Shown: positions 13,291 to 27,419 of the stretch, piece after piece
How positions within the stretch are numbered: position 1 is the stretch's first letter
Layout of the letters: the number at the start of each line of letters is the position of its first letter
NCBI GenBank assembly: GCA_023055355.1
Contig: JALJCS010000001.1
Location: forward strand, 26,552,881 to 26,616,880
Length of the DNA stretch: 64,000 nt
DNA from: Agelaius tricolor
Taxonomy: Eukaryota > Chordata > Aves > Passeriformes > Icteridae
Direction of reading: 5' to 3'
Translations under genes and position numbers: made by a program
Notes under the pieces: generated by a model
Databases searched by the model: none
What the model was told of the DNA's origin: nothing
Seen by the model: only the letters and a program-made list of their open reading frames with translations

Positions 13291-16200
13291 CATCAAGATG
13301 TGAGAAGAGGTGAAAAAAAAAAAGGAAGAAGGAAAAGCAGAGTACTAAACTTGCCACTTGAACATAAAGTCCCTTTTTCACCCTAAGTGGTATAAAAATG
13401 ATAACTCAACAGGCCATAGGTGACCTGTGCTGTGCTTTGAACTTCCTGTCTTGTGTTTTTAGAGAAGAATCTGTAAAATTGCTTCTGGGAACTGCTCCAA
13501 CATGTTATCATTTATTTCTCATTTAATTTTTTTTCTACTGTTTTTTTTGCCCTTGGATATCAGTCTATTCATCTTTTAAAAAGCTTAAGGCTGAATCAGG
13601 TTAGGGAATGGTATACAACAAGAGGCAGCCTAGTCTCTGAAGGCCCATTTAAGTCTATTTTTATAAAAAGAATCAAATTCCAGTTTACAGTAAGCATATG
13701 CTTCAGTTGACATCTGTTTCTAAGACTTGGATGCTTTGTTTGCATAACAGGCACCAATAAATGGCCTTGTTTTAAGTCTGCTCACTCAGTTGTATTTGGG
13801 TTGTTCAGCTGGAGATTTGAGTTGCAGCTGATCCCCTACCGCTCATAGCAGATATGAAAGGGAAGAAAAAATCTGAGAAACACAGTCTTATTTATTAATG
13901 CAGATTTCAGCATTCTCAATAACCCACTTTCTTTTTGTTAGGTGACTACTAAATACTTGTTTGCCCAGGTAGAGAAGCCCTTGAAAGTATCAAGTATTAA
14001 AGATAATAAAAAGTTTATTTTTTTAAATGTATTTAATAACATTTGTATGGTTCTCGACTGACAAAGCCTGGTGGATGTAATGCTGGGAATTAAGTTGATG
14101 ATATGCGTAAGAAATGCATTTGTTATGGCAATATATATTATAGTGATTTTCAAAAATTACTTTTATTTTCTTTAAGTGTCCATGGTCTACTGATGACACA
14201 GTCTAAAATATTTTGTGAGCAAAATTTAATTATATCTGCTTTCTTGGGAAAGCAAATTCTGGACTTCTCAAGGGAAAATTCAGCAGTGTATGTGTTGCTT
14301 CTTTAGCTTGCAGAATATAAACCTTTCTCTGTGAAGTGATGCATTCTGTGGCAATTATATGATATTTCTCTCATATGTATAACAGTTTCAACACACTTCT
14401 ATGAAACCTAGGTAATGCCTGTAAAGAGTACAAAAATGTATCGGTAGTATCACAGCTCTGTAATTACCTTGCTTAATAACTACTGTACTTTTTTAAAAGC
14501 AATAATATCAGCACTGCTTCCTTGTTAGTATTTTGAACTTGCCCCGTAAATTATTGTAAAGTGCTCTCTAGTAGTGTACATAATATGTAACATATTTCAA
14601 GTGGATTTACTTATCAACTTTTTCTAGTGGTACCAACAGCAGTAGTGTGAAATATATCTACTCCATTTACTCTTATCCATTGCACCTACTTTCTTTTTCC
14701 CTTTAATTTTTATATATGGTAAAAATTTCATTGAAGAGAGATTTTAGATGACAGGACTGTAATTTTAAAACCAATAGAAGAGGTGTAAGCAATTTGAGCT
14801 TAGCTGAAGCATAATCTTAGGTTGTCAAGAAGAAACCCATTCTCCCTATGCTAATCAATCAGTATATCAACCAACCAATCATCTCCTCAGCTTAGCATAT
14901 ATCCTAAGGTTTGATATATCTATTAACTGCCCATCATGCAGCTGGTCTCCAGTTGATGAGATTCCCCCTATCTTGGCATTTGGAGGCAGACAACTGAGCT
15001 ATCAGAGTCTCAGATAAATACTAAAGTGGAGATTTCAATCCTGTTCCTGATAGCAAAAGACAATCCAGGAATATAGAATATATTTTTAGAAAAGAACACA
15101 TAGAGAATTACATTTTCAACAGTGTGTTATATGTGAAAATTGCATATATTTCATGATCCCTTCTTCCTCCACCCCCTCCCTTCCCAGAAGTGGCAGGAAA
15201 TTACTCTTATATTGTGACTCAAACTCTTAAGAGAAAAAAGAGAACAAGAAAGAGCTAAAATTAGTTTTTAACTGCTAATTACTATAATGGTGTTACTCAA
15301 CTCCTTAAAAAAAAAGTGATTTTCCTTGTTATCGCAGCATTGTTACTCTATAGATGAAGAGCTCTATGAAAATAGTGTGTCACAACAAACTTAAACCTTA
15401 GGGGGAAAAGTTTGAATTTCAGACGATTATATACCTGCCTTTCTATTTGTGAAGTCTGAGCTCAAAACTCATTAAGTAAAAATATAAACTAGGTATTGAA
15501 GAGTCAACCTGCTAATATGGAAGTCTGGCATGAGATTTAACGTAGTGTTTCAAGGTGCAAGAAATGCTGTAGAAATTGATTACTTAACTGTGTTGGCTTT
15601 GCCATTAGTAAAAAACTGCCTCAAAAAATAAAGTGGCCTAGACTGCATTTTGTAAGAGCTTGCTACTCCCTAGGGAGAATCCTAGGGTGGTCCAAGGGTG
15701 TGTGGTCACCATGGGATGCAATGTAGGACACAAGGGACAGGTGACCCCCTCAAACTGCACTAGCAAAAGTCTCTGTGCTGACATATCACTGAGCAATTCC
15801 TGAAGTGAGAGGATGTGTGCTCACTTAATTAAAAATTTTATCAATTCTCTTCCCTGACCTACCAACAATAAACATAAGCATATTGTTATGAGGTTAGCTT
15901 ATAGGCCTTTTTATGCTTTCATTTAATTAAATTGAGTGTAATGATTTGCTTTGCTTTTGTTCCTTTGTTTCTGAGACTCAAACCACTGAATGTTCTGAAA
16001 TACATTTTCTCAATACTGAAAAATTGCTTAAGTCTCTAAGCTACATATCTTAGTCAAAGCACATTGTTCTTGACACAAGAGCACTTCTGTGTCAGTGTAG
16101 AAAAGTAAGTTTTTACACTGCTCTACAGTGTTTTTCAGCAGAATTCTTGTAGCACCTATTTGCATTTTTATGCCTTGTAACATAAAAATGTCACAATTTA

Positions 16201-17538
16201 GGTCATGGTTTATTACAGTAACATGGAAATGTGAGAGTAATCAGGGAAAGTATTTCAGGCTACTTTGAAGACTAAATTCTAATCTTATCACTTTTATATC
16301 CTCCTTTACCGTAACCCACTGAAACACCAATTTCCTGAGAAGGTTACCCTTGGATTTGACTCTGCAAAATGATCCAAAGCACTAACATATATTAATATAA
16401 TAAAGGCTACTTGGTTTTTCAGAAAGACCATGCATATTTTAAATCCAAGGCTGGTTCATTAACTGGGATACACAGTCATAATACCAGATGAAGGTCTGAC
16501 CCACTGTATTTAGTGGTCATGAAAAGTTTCAGACCAATAGCTGTGGGTTTTGAAACTGTTCAGGCAAAAGATTTCAACAACGGTAGTGGAAGTTCTACTG
16601 TGTTGTCCTGTGAATGTATGACAAACCTCACCTGGAAGGAGCTGGAGGATCCTGAAATCCTTGGCCTTTGCGAAAAATTATTGTAAATACTTTCCTTTGA
16701 TACAGATTTGCCTAAACTCTTACAGTCTAAATTCATATGGAATGTGGACCCATAAATGGATGAAAAGTCTGGTTCATCTTTGTGCAGCATTCTCATTTAT
16801 AGAACTCATTACAAATCTTATTCTATGTAAGAGATGAAAACAAGGTTTAGTGATATAGGGAGATTTTGAGCACTTGCTGCAAGGTGGCTGTCAGTAGTGC
16901 AGATTTTTAAAAATTACACACTTAGCACCAGTTGAAATTACTCCAGGAGAAAGAATCAAGGCCACTTCACTACAGGCACCTAACAAATTTATCTGAGAAT
17001 GTGAAGGATGCATGGTCACCATTTGCCAGTACATGAATTTCAGAGTACACTGTTTTGTTAGACAAATGGTGCCCAAAGCCTTCAAACTGGATTGTGCATG
17101 CAATTATTATTTCCACTTGTATCAAGTTTATATCTTCTGGCTTTACGGAACAGACACTTTTCTAATTTTGGTTAACTGTGTAGAATGGTGGAGTTGATAA
17201 AGGAAAAAAATATGAGTCAGAAGCTGCTGGGACCTAAAAGGTGTTGTCTTTGTTTAGTTAATTTGATGGGAAAAAAAACCAACAAAAGAAATCCAACCTC
17301 TAGACACAACTTCTGAAATCACCCAAATAAATTCCACTTTATTTATGTTGAGCATTACGTAAGGATGCATAGGGCAATTACACAAACGTCCCTGTTCTGT
17401 ATCAGATACTTGAGGAAGATAAGCAATATTAGTAACCCATGTTAATCTACAGGTTTTTACCTTCTCTACCTATCATATATCTCTAAACCCCAAAACAAAC
17501 AACCAAATGAATCCAAACCAACAATGAAACCCCATTGT

Positions 17539-17556
17539 GGGGGGGGGAGGGGGGGG
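17539..17556 (+). repeat. Poly-G tract (G9-A-G8)
   Basis: Nine G, one A, eight G. It is flanked by short C runs on both sides and A/C-rich sequence. It could form G-quadruplex or hairpin structure and is prone to length error in assembly. Confidence 0.9.
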
Positions 17557-18879
17557 CAGAACAAAAGCAACCACAAAAACCCCCCAACTAGTTTCCTCAC
17601 TTTATGTATAGACAAAGTGAAACTAGGATATTGGAATTGACAAAATAGAGATACAAGGCTACAGCTGAGATATGGTTGATTGTATCTCTAAGCTATTGTG
17701 AATACTGGAAAAAAGGCAGTTATTTAATTGAGCTATCCAACTATTTGCCTGGGCATGGTTCTTTAAAATCTCCCTTTCTCTATTTAGTTTCTTGTTTTTG
17801 AAGCAAATAAATATGTATGCACTCCAGGTTTATTGTTACATAGTTAATGTTACAGTTCAAAATCATTGAATATTCTTTTTCTACGCTTCTCAGAATGAGT
17901 GCTCATTTAAATCAGATATTATGAAAACCAGATGACTAATCCTAAATTCAGGTGTACTACCACTCAGGCTAGGCAGATTGCTAGTTGATCATGCTAAGAT
18001 GCTCCCTTATCCATTATTGGATCTGAAAAAGAGGAGGATTAAGAATTATCTGACTTCTCAGTTAATGTGCAAATCATCTAAAAGCTCAGCTTAGAAAGGT
18101 CTTAGAAAGCAGAACAGCACTAAAATAATAATAATGTCTTAAGAATTTTTAATAATATAAATGTGCCATATCACGTTTTTAGAGTGAAAATAGAGTTTTG
18201 TGGTTTCTATCTCAGATGGTCTTTTATCTCTCTCTTCCTGTTTTTGTAATTATGTATGAATGTCTAGAACTCTACTTCTAATTAAAATTTTTTTTATTGC
18301 AATTAGAAGTTGTCACTTGGGACAAACTCACACTGTTGGAATTTAATAACAATTATATTATTTTCAGGCAATAGTAGAAAATAATTTGATAAATATCTTT
18401 GGAAATGACCATTAATCTATTTACTTTTAACAAAGCATAAGGCAGGGAGGGAAAAGTATATCTTGGGAAATACATTTGTATAATGGATCTATGATCTTTG
18501 CAGGGGTTTTGTCTGTAATACATATTTCTAGTATCTTTCTCTGGTCTTGGTTATGTTGAAAAACACCCTTCATTGAAAAGATTGAAACACTATTTTTCTG
18601 TATTTTTAAGAAACAGGAGAGTCTGTGAACCAGAAGGCATCTCTTAATGTTCCCTCTCTGCATTTTTAGGCTAGTTCTGCTGTTTGCTATAGTAATATTT
18701 GTTTTAGCATTTCTATCACTCCAATATGTATACTTGCCTTTCAAAATCTGTGAAAAGTATTTAAAAAGAAAAGAGAAAATGCTAGTATTTCAAAACCCTA
18801 TTATAATGCATTTTCAAATATGTCAGACACATCTTTGTTAAAATTAAACCAAGGATTGGTTTTGAGCGAATAGCCCTAT

Positions 18880-19140
18880 ATCCTTACAGATGCTGTGGAT
18901 GGATGCATCTAAGCTGCTTATTATATTGATGGGTTTTGCTGCTCTGCAGCAAATGAAAACAGGCAGCTGCTTCCTCCATCAAAGCAAAAAGCAGCCTGAG
19001 TTTTTATTAAACGAGTGTTCATTTCTTCTATTGCCAAAATTCTTACACAAAACAAAAGAGCAGTTTTAGCACATTATTGCTTAACTAGACATGAACAACT
19101 GACAGCAAGTGATAAGCCTGTCTGCTTTTCACAACTGGTA
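18880..19140. promoter_or_regulatory. Candidate conserved noncoding element
   Basis: Non-repetitive sequence with CTCTGCAGCAAATGAAAAC, CATCAAAGC and TTATTAAACGAG, unlike its surroundings. The assignment is by texture only. Confidence 0.3.
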
Positions 19141-19312
19141 ATCATTTTTGGAATAGATGTTTTAATATAGTTGAATATAAAATTTTGTAATTTACATCTA
19201 CAATGGTACATAAATTTATAGATCCAGTTTTTTGCAGGAGAATGAAGGCTATAATCACAAAAGGTTTGTTCCAGTGTTGTTTAATTTTTAATAACTATTT
19301 GAAAACTAGGTA

Positions 19313-19324
19313 CCCCCCCCCCCC
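19313..19324 (+). repeat. Poly-C tract (C12)
   Basis: A run of twelve C, preceded by TA and followed by ACTCCACTCCC. Confidence 0.9.
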
Positions 19325-21330
19325 ACTCCACTCCCAACACAAATTCATTCATTTGAAAAAGATGTTAAAGACAATCATACCAGTAGATTTGTACAGTTGG
19401 CCAATTTTTCTTATGGAAGGGATATGCGTACATTTACAGCTTTGACTTGTTACTGTATTTCCACATCAGTTCCACTGAGATTCTTAAGTTTGTGCTCTAT
19501 AAGACATTTGCAGATTGCAGACCATCATGTTTCCCTCCTAGTCGTGAATAATAATGAGAGTGAAAGTGAGAGATACAGTTCTGAGGCCATTTTGCCTAGG
19601 CTGAAGATCTCAGCCAGTGCTTATACATATTTTTCAATGATCTGAATATCATGAATTCTGCTTTAGATTGGAAGAAAGACAAGAGTTTTCTACAAAATGT
19701 ATGTGCATAGGGAAAAATGTTTCTCTTTATATTCTCTTCTCTTTTTTTCCTGGTGTTCTTGTACCTTTTCAAACTCACTTATAGCATTCCTGCTGTGGAA
19801 AAGTAAGCTAGCCATTCTCCCTGCCTCAAATTACTCCTCTTCACTGGACTTAAAAGGTGGTTTGCCATCTGCAAAAGCCAGGTGCAGTAAGGCTCAGATA
19901 TAAGGTACTGCTGTAAAGGCTATTAAATAATTTTATTTTTTCATACTGTGTGCATTTATTGCTGAAGTTACTCACTTGTAAATACTCTTAGGGTAAATTT
20001 CAGAATGGAAAATCTCAGATTGGACAACTGGACTTTCAAAATATGTTAGCTCTTAAAGATGCTGGTATATGAGGTGGTCAAATCTCCAGAGGGGCACAGT
20101 ATTTGGTAGCTGTCCTCCTTTTGAAAATCTGCTCTCAGATCCATTTTTGTAGTAAATAATTCTACAGTTCCAGGCGCACCATCTGCAACTAACTTGCAAT
20201 GATGATCCTTTTTTTATCTGCATCTGCTGTAGATAGGTGTTAACTTAAAATTTTGTGTACTGAAGACAGTTAAACAACAAGGATTTTCTTCAGTGAGTTT
20301 TTGCCTTGCTTAGCAATTTCCTACATTTCTTCATTTTACTAAAGTGAGCAGGTTTGTCTTTGGATTATTATGAAAGTTATTTTCTATGGAATGTTTTCAC
20401 TTCTCTATGCATGCATTTTATGGTATCTAAAAATTAATATTTGCAGTATTAGTGCCTTATTATGTGTGTTTGCATTGTTTAATTCAATAACTTTAGGTGG
20501 GATCTTAGGTAGCAGGGATTACCGATTATCCTTTCATCTGTGTCTCATTTTGTGTGCTGTGTGGATAAGGGAATGAAAATAAAATCTTTGCTTCCTGATT
20601 ATCCCAAGCAATATTTTATAATGGTAAAATTATATTGAAAAGAGGCTTGAGGTAAGGAGTTTGAAGAAAGCTTAGAGCTAGAAATATTTTTGAGAGCTAT
20701 CTATGCCAACTAACTACAGCTGTGCAATTATTTGCAGGTAATCTTTACTCAAGCAATTACTCAGATCAGAACACCCATGTTATATGTTACTACTGAGGTG
20801 TATTTGGCAGACATACACTGTGCCTCCACCTGGTATCTAGTCTTAATTGTGCTATTCATAATTTCATGTTCTAGCTTTGACTTGGAAGTGAAGTTTACTG
20901 CTCCACTGACAGAAGGGTTCATAATATTGATTAGAGTTTAATTTTGAAATTGGCTCCTAAGTACTGTGCTGTTGAACCTTGATTTTGATCCACTCTCTTA
21001 CATCTCCAGCAGAGGTATTACCCTCAGATCTGCTTACCCTCAGCAGATGGACTGTGCTTCTTGCTGTGCACGGTGGTGGTGATCCACAGAAAAGATAACC
21101 AGGATAAAATTATCAAACTTATCTTCCAATATGACTTGAATACAGTCACATAGTCAGTAGAAAATAAGGTTTTATACTGTAGTATTAAGGTTGTGACAAT
21201 GCTATAATACTCTAAGAATGGAAGAACCTTATTTTAAGATCCCAGAATTCCTTATGTTATATTCCTAGAATAGCTTTTTCCAGTAAATACCTTAGTTTTA
21301 GGGATTTTCCATCTTCTCTACAGTCTTTTA

Positions 21331-21388
21331 GCAGAGGTGATAGGGAATAATTGCCTGTCCGGACAGGCCATTAATTTAACACCTCTGC
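21331..21388. repeat. 58-bp nested inverted repeat
   Basis: The outer arms GCAGAGGTG (21331-21339) and CACCTCTGC (21380-21388) are perfect reverse complements. Centred between them is a perfect 16-bp palindrome GCCTGTCCGGACAGGC (21353-21368) flanked by imperfectly complementary AT arms. Confidence 0.9.
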
Positions 21389-24300
21389 ACAGTCTATTCT
21401 AGTGCTAAAGATTTTTCTGCTTTTCCACTAACCATGTGTCTCGATGTGGAAGGATAAAAATACCTTACTTAGGGTCAGAAAACAGTTCGTCGTTGCTCAG
21501 TGAAGTTGTTGGTATGACTTTTGAGACATTATTCATCACTTTGCCTGAAAATGCTTTTCTTGCCTCTCACTTTGATGACTATTAAAGCAAATAAGATGAT
21601 TTCATGTAGTCAAGAATCAGGACATACTAGAAAAAATATCTTTTTGAGTGTATTCATATGGGGAAAATGACTGACTTTTCAAATTTAAATTGTCTTTGCT
21701 TTTGAGGGTAAAGATAGGATTGCTACTAAATTTACTTGAGTCTTCAAATGAATAGGAAGACGTCTCATAGTTTAATAGTGCAAATAAAAGACAAAATTTG
21801 AATGTTGAGATCAGATGTCTGTACATGGGGCTGTGAGAAGTGCTAGGGAAATGTGAAAATACTTTCAATTTGGCTTAGCTTTGAAATTAACTTCTTAATC
21901 TGCTAGCATGAGTTAAGCACTTGTGGGACAGCTTTATACCTCCTACTCAGAGCTCTCAGGGACAGCTCCCCTGTCACCTCCACTTGTCCCTATGTTTCCT
22001 GTGTGTAGTGTTGGCAGACAGTAGAGAAGAGTTCAACTAATCTTGCACTATCCCAGTTAAAGTAATCAGTAGCTACCGTGATTTCTTTGTACCTGTGGAG
22101 CACTGCTGAGACATAATAGCTCCAATAGTCAGATGTCTTTCTTAAAAATACACATCTCAAAATTCTTTTCTACTGACATGATGTTCTTTAAGAACTTCAC
22201 ATCAGATCTCAATATTTGTTATCCAAAGGTTGACAGCATTCTGTAAAATATATGGTAAAAAGCAACAGGAGGAGAGAAACTTTTTTTTTTTTTTAATACT
22301 GGATAATTTATTTCTGGTAGACAATTTTCTGTACTATCAGAGTATTCAGCATTTTTAGATTTGTTGCAGAAGAAGCACAGGCTTTGTGTAGCTTTGGATG
22401 AAAAAACAAACATCCTCAGAAGGCTGTCTACATGTGGCTTAGTCCACATTGCTTGAAGGTTGCTCTAAGAAACTATTGTGCCATGACTAGTGCAGAAAGA
22501 CCTGATACTTTCCAATACCAAGCACTATGGGAGTGATAAAACTAACTTATGTTTCTTTCCATTATTATGATTTTTTTTTTATGTTCTATTCTTCTGTAGG
22601 AATAGCTTGGGTACCTTTTCTTGGTTACATTGTACCTCATGGTGTAAGCATGTCTTGCATTATTTTTCTCAGTCTTCCCATAATTTCATTCTGTGTGTCT
22701 AAGTAACTTAATCTGTCTCTGTCTCTTACTTTGGTTCCTGATGTGCAAACTTGAGATAGTAGAAATTCATAATATCATCAAGTTCTTGTGAGGTAGACTC
22801 CATGGCTGTGGTGATGTTTTATGACATGGTGACAAGTGCTGTAGGAATGTCTGTGTTTTGTGATTCGTTTGTGATGCCTGCACTGTGATGCATTTGTAGC
22901 ATTACTCTATTCACCATTGTACAATTTAATGATGATATTTTTCTACTCCTTCTACTGTAATATGTACCATAAATCTGTCTGAAAGTAGACATTGTCTTTC
23001 TTATGGCATTTGTACTGAGAATCCTGCTCCATCCTAGTGGTAAAAGGATACTTCAGGAGTTGAAATGCAGGCAAGGATGAGCTCTGTCTCTGTCCCATGT
23101 GTTCAGACATACCCATTCTTGAGGGTCTCCTTTGAATGCCAGTGTAACTTAATTTTTCATATGTTTCAATAGAGATTCCAATGCTCTCTGGCAATTAGTC
23201 TCTGTTTTCAAGTTGTAGTTATCAAGGTGGTAAAGATTTTTAAAACCTCCAGTAAATGTCACAAAATATTTATTTTTGCAAAAAGAAACTCTTGTTTCTC
23301 TCTGTTCCATCATACAGTGAGATATTTAGCCTCTCTCTCTAGGACTTGTAGAATATTTATAGCTTGAAAATATAAGCACCATTTGGGGGTCTTTTGATAT
23401 GCTTTTGCCTTTTTTGCCTATCTGTAAATAGTTTGCTATTGTGTAAGTAATTGTGCATGTAAATAGGTAGCACACAATATTGTGTAATTGTAATCAAATT
23501 CAGAAATCAAAATGAGAATAATTTTATTTTAAATATGAAAGAATTATTTTAGGTGTGTTCATAGGAAACTTAATCCATATCCATATGTATGTGTTTGCAG
23601 GAAATAAATTATGCTTTTCACAACGTAGTAGTAGTTGTTAATTCATAGGAATTCTGCATTTCTGCATTACAGCTGTATGTTTTCTAACAGAAGCAGAACT
23701 ATCTTTCTTATACTTGCAACTTCAAAATGTAGGTCATTGTGTTGGCGAATGTAGGTCAGAGTGAGGAGGAAGAAGACAGAATGCAAACTCCTCCACATGG
23801 ATCTTTAAGCTTATCCCTGTTTTGAAGGTAAAGAGGCTTACCTACCTGTTCAGGCACGTGAAGCTTTTCCTTTCACTAAAATTAACACTGATATCCTGGC
23901 TTCTGGCTTCTTGGCTTAGCTGGGAGCACCGTGTGCTTCCACGCTTGTGACTTGTTCATGAAAGGCCTCCTGACTCCTGCTTCTTTAGCTTCCAGGTGCT
24001 TGTACCATTGCTGAGGTGACTCTTCCTTCCCTGTGGGGGAAGGCAGTGGGAAGGAGCTGTGCTCATTGCTGGTGTGTGCCTAAAGAAAAGCATTGTCCTT
24101 GCAAAGGTGCTTCACCCTTCTCTCAGCACAGAGCTATCTGATACACCTGCAGTTCCAGCCGATATCAACATTGAAATGGCAGCAGGGGAAGGAACAGTGA
24201 CCCCTCAGAAAAGATTCAGTGACACCATTCAAAGTGCCCTCTCAATAATAACTGCAGAAAAGTGAGAGACATTTGACTGAGGGTACTGAAAAGTCAGATG

Positions 24301-26128
24301 TTGAAGGATGTTTGCTACATTTTTAAAATTCACACAGGCTAGAAGTTTGCTATAAAAGCGTTTCAGTTTTTTATGTTTGTGGGTGTGAGGATTTTTGTAA
24401 TGTGAGATGCAAGTATTATAAACGGTGTTAAATTAGCTGTGTCTTCACTAAATATTAAAAAAAACTTTTATTGCTTGAGTATACACCAGTCACTGCAAAC
24501 TGAAATATTCTTTATGTTACACACTAAAATATTTAAACAGTCATTATATTTATTGCAAAATCTGTCATTTTAGCATATTTCAGTGCTCAAAAGCATTGAA
24601 ATGCTCAAAGGGAGATGAAAAACCCTGTACAATTCATAGTGTATGTTTCACTAAAGAATGGGTAGTCTTGTGTGAATATTTTATTTTAACCCTTTAAATA
24701 TTTAACAAGTCTAAGAAAAATAGCACATTCAAAAACACCTGATCGCACTGAACTGTCATAAACAGGACACATACAAGTATTGCATTAGTAGTTTTGTCAT
24801 ACATGTGTATCATCAGTCCAATTTTTTCCCTTTAAATATATTTTTAATACAAAAGTTATATGTAAAGTTTTGGACAAATCCTGTCTTGGTTTTTGCTTGA
24901 TCCAGATGCAGTTAAGACATTGTTAAATTTTCCTTATTTCTCACTAGGAGTAAGGGTAGTTCAGAATACTTACTGGACAGAAAGGACTAATTATATTGAT
25001 GATGGTTTCACTTAGGCTTTAAGTGATTTAAAGGATGACAGTTTGTCTCCCAAACTCCTGGTTCTGTTAAAAATGTAGTGATGTTTTTAGCCTTGAGAAC
25101 AAAATATGGTAAAAATGGCCTAAAGGATACACATACATAGTAAGCTGCATGGAATTCAACTTACTTGTCTAGAAATATCTAAAAGATGCTTAATATGTCA
25201 AATAAGTTTACTGGAACCGTTGAAATGTCTGTAGTTCATAATATGAAGTTTTTGTTTCAATTCTCAGTGTTGTGTGTTGGTGGAGGGGGGAAGTAAACTC
25301 TGGATTTTACCTGCGGACAGACATGTAAACATGGTTTTTCATTGCTAAGCAACCACAGATGAAAAACACATACAACCATAATTCAGCTGCATATGCCTTT
25401 GATTCTTCCTCCTTTAACTTTGGGAACCTTTGCAGACACAACTCAAGTTCCTGAGTCTGGTTTCCTCGGGCCCCCTCCAGCAATGAAGTCTGGTGCCTGC
25501 AGGAGAGCATTCAAGGCACACAGGATCTGTGCTGCCCTCTCCACGGGCCACAGCACTTCAGTTGGACATTCCAGTCAGGTGGGAAACTGGTCTGACAAAA
25601 CAGCCAGTTTCATGAGAGACTGGTTTTGAAGAAATAAATGTACATGGAAGCCTCCAAGTAGTTGTCAATGTTGATGATGACCAGTAAGTTTTATGATGGA
25701 AGCTAATTAATTAATTAATAATACAGATTAGGTGCAGAAAGGTGATTGCTCCTGGCTATTTCTGTAGGAGAACTAGGGGAATTCAAATGAAAATGGCAGG
25801 GAAGCAAGTATAAAATGAGAGAGGAGGGGTTTCTTTATACAGCAGGGTGAAACTGTGGTGCTTCCTGGTGCAGCTCTAGAAAATTTATCACAGAACAACC
25901 AGAATAATCCTTCAGTGCCTGTTAAGATGAACTTAGCACTTGTATTTCCTGTTCTCCTTCTTCTGAATTTCTTGAGCCACAACTAGAAATCACACTTTTC
26001 TTGCCCTAGTCCTGGATTTGTCCTTAGCCTGTGCTGCTTTCAGTCAGACTGATGCCTCACCTAACACAAACTAAGAGAAAAGGAGCTAAATAAAAAGAAA
26101 CTGGAAAGAAATGGAGTGACTGTAGGAT

Positions 26129-26155
26129 GGTTATGATGATGGTGATGATGATGTA
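26129..26155. repeat. GAT-type trinucleotide repeat
   Basis: A short imperfect array reads TTATGATGATGGTGATGATGATG. Confidence 0.75.
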
Positions 26156-26568
26156 GCTAATGAAAAACTAGAGGGCTCCTGTCCCCTGTTGTAAATAGGC
26201 TACAAGGCAAAGTTGGCCTTTAATCTGGCCTGGCAAAAACAGGTTGATGTTCATGTGAATGCCCGAGTGAATTAAATTTTATATGACTTTTAAAGACTTG
26301 AGTATTGCATAAATATATGTAGATATATGTGTATGTTTATGTGTGTGTGCATGTATCTAAAAATTTCTGATCATTAGTTGTGATGAAATCTATGAAATAC
26401 TCAATTCCAATGCTTAAATCCTAGGTCTTCTTTTTTTTTTCTTTTTATTTATGGCAAATATAGAAAATAAAACAGGGGGTAGAGCTCTGCAAATGGTAAT
26501 ATGCATTCAAATATTATTTTAGACCAAAAAAAATCTGTTCTAAGAAGGCAAATATCTTTGTTTTATAG

Positions 26569-26629
26569 GTCTCTGGCCATCTGAAGAAGTGCTGGCTTAC
26601 TACTGCCTAAAGCATAATGAAATATTCAG
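26569..26629 (+). CDS. CAMKMT: CAMKMT coding exon ([14 protein letters not shown] segment)
   Basis: This 61-nt exon lies between the acceptor ...TTTTATAG and the donor GTACAG. It starts with the last two bases of a codon (GT, completing a TGT Cys if the previous exon ends in T) and ends with the first two bases of an Arg codon. The 19 full codons read [19 protein letters not shown], which matches the CAMKMT segment just before the SAM-binding motif. Relative to the human protein as I remember it, Ile to Leu at the first full codon and Asn to Glu near the end are the visible changes. The exon that should precede it, encoding the region ending ...NTGNV, was not found in the upstream 26.5 kb. 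Confidence 0.93.
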
Positions 26630-27419
26630 GTACAGAGTTAAACATAAAAAGATATTTTCCAATCCCTAGTTTTATTGTATCTGCATGGTAAAGATTGCTA
26701 TGATTTAAGTCTTCAGATTAAATTTAAAATGTTCAAGGTGAAAGCATGTTGCTCTTAACAAAGAATTCTCAGCTGCCTTTGGGTACTAATATTGCACAGC
26801 AAGCTTTCTGCTATATGTCAAAGACTTTTGATTTCCACTCAAGGCATTTTATTTCACTTTGATTTTTGGGAAACAAAAGTGAAGCTCCAATCGATCAGTG
26901 CTGATTGTGAAGGTCAGGAAAAATAAGATATTCTTTAAACTGACATCTGTTGCAAAAGCAAGCAAAATATTATCTGATGAAATACATAAAAATCACTGCT
27001 TATAGTAAGAGGAATTTGCACCCATTTTTAAGTGTTGTGAAACAGTTTTGAAACATCCTTCACTTTTATTCAAAACTTGTAGAAGTCAGCTATCAAGGCT
27101 CCAATAGGAACATCTAAATATAAAATCCGTCCTGCATCCACTTTCCTTCCCCCTGACTATACTGAGATTTGCACTTGGAAATCCTTGAAGTTTCATTGTC
27201 TGGGGGATGAATAGGGTGCAAAAAAAGCTATTATAACAATGTATTTGGAGGCAAAAATTCTGTTCTGTGTGAGGGTGTAAGGCAAGTACCAAGTAAACCA
27301 GACTTGGATAGAAATCCCAGTCTGTGTAAATATGGCATTGGGTAAAATCAGGAAGATGAATTGTAAGTCTCTGCCCCTTGTACCAAATGAGCAACTTGCT
27401 TAGACTCCGATCTGTAGTC

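Larger units (their letters stand above)
1..26568 (+). other. CAMKMT: Large upstream CAMKMT intron (3' part)
   Basis: No exon of CAMKMT or any other gene is recognisable here. The expected preceding CAMKMT exon (conserved CPEYSISLRHNSGSLNVED-like segment) was looked for by eye and not seen, so it probably lies before base 1. The stretch holds a MIR relic near 3.5 kb, a GGAA-rich microsatellite at 4.3 kb, a higher-GC patch at 7.3-8.75 kb, an exon-like CpG-containing patch at 10.16-10.45 kb, an AT microsatellite at 10.5 kb, candidate conserved elements at 13.0 and 18.9 kb, G and C homopolymers at 17.5 and 19.3 kb, and a nested inverted repeat at 21.3 kb. The rest is unremarkable AT-rich intron. 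Confidence 0.8.

Noticed and set aside
16489..16685. Open + frame of about 65 codons ending ...NLTWKELEDPEILGLCEKLL
   Set aside because: It has protein-like composition near the end but no recognisable family, no convincing splice sites and an overlapping frame of similar length on the other strand. Most likely chance; a BLASTP or PhyloCSF test would settle it.
25393..25629. 78-codon + frame followed by AATAAA at about 25633
   Set aside because: AATAAA is frequent in AT-rich DNA; the frame resembles nothing known and lies inside the CAMKMT intron without promoter evidence.
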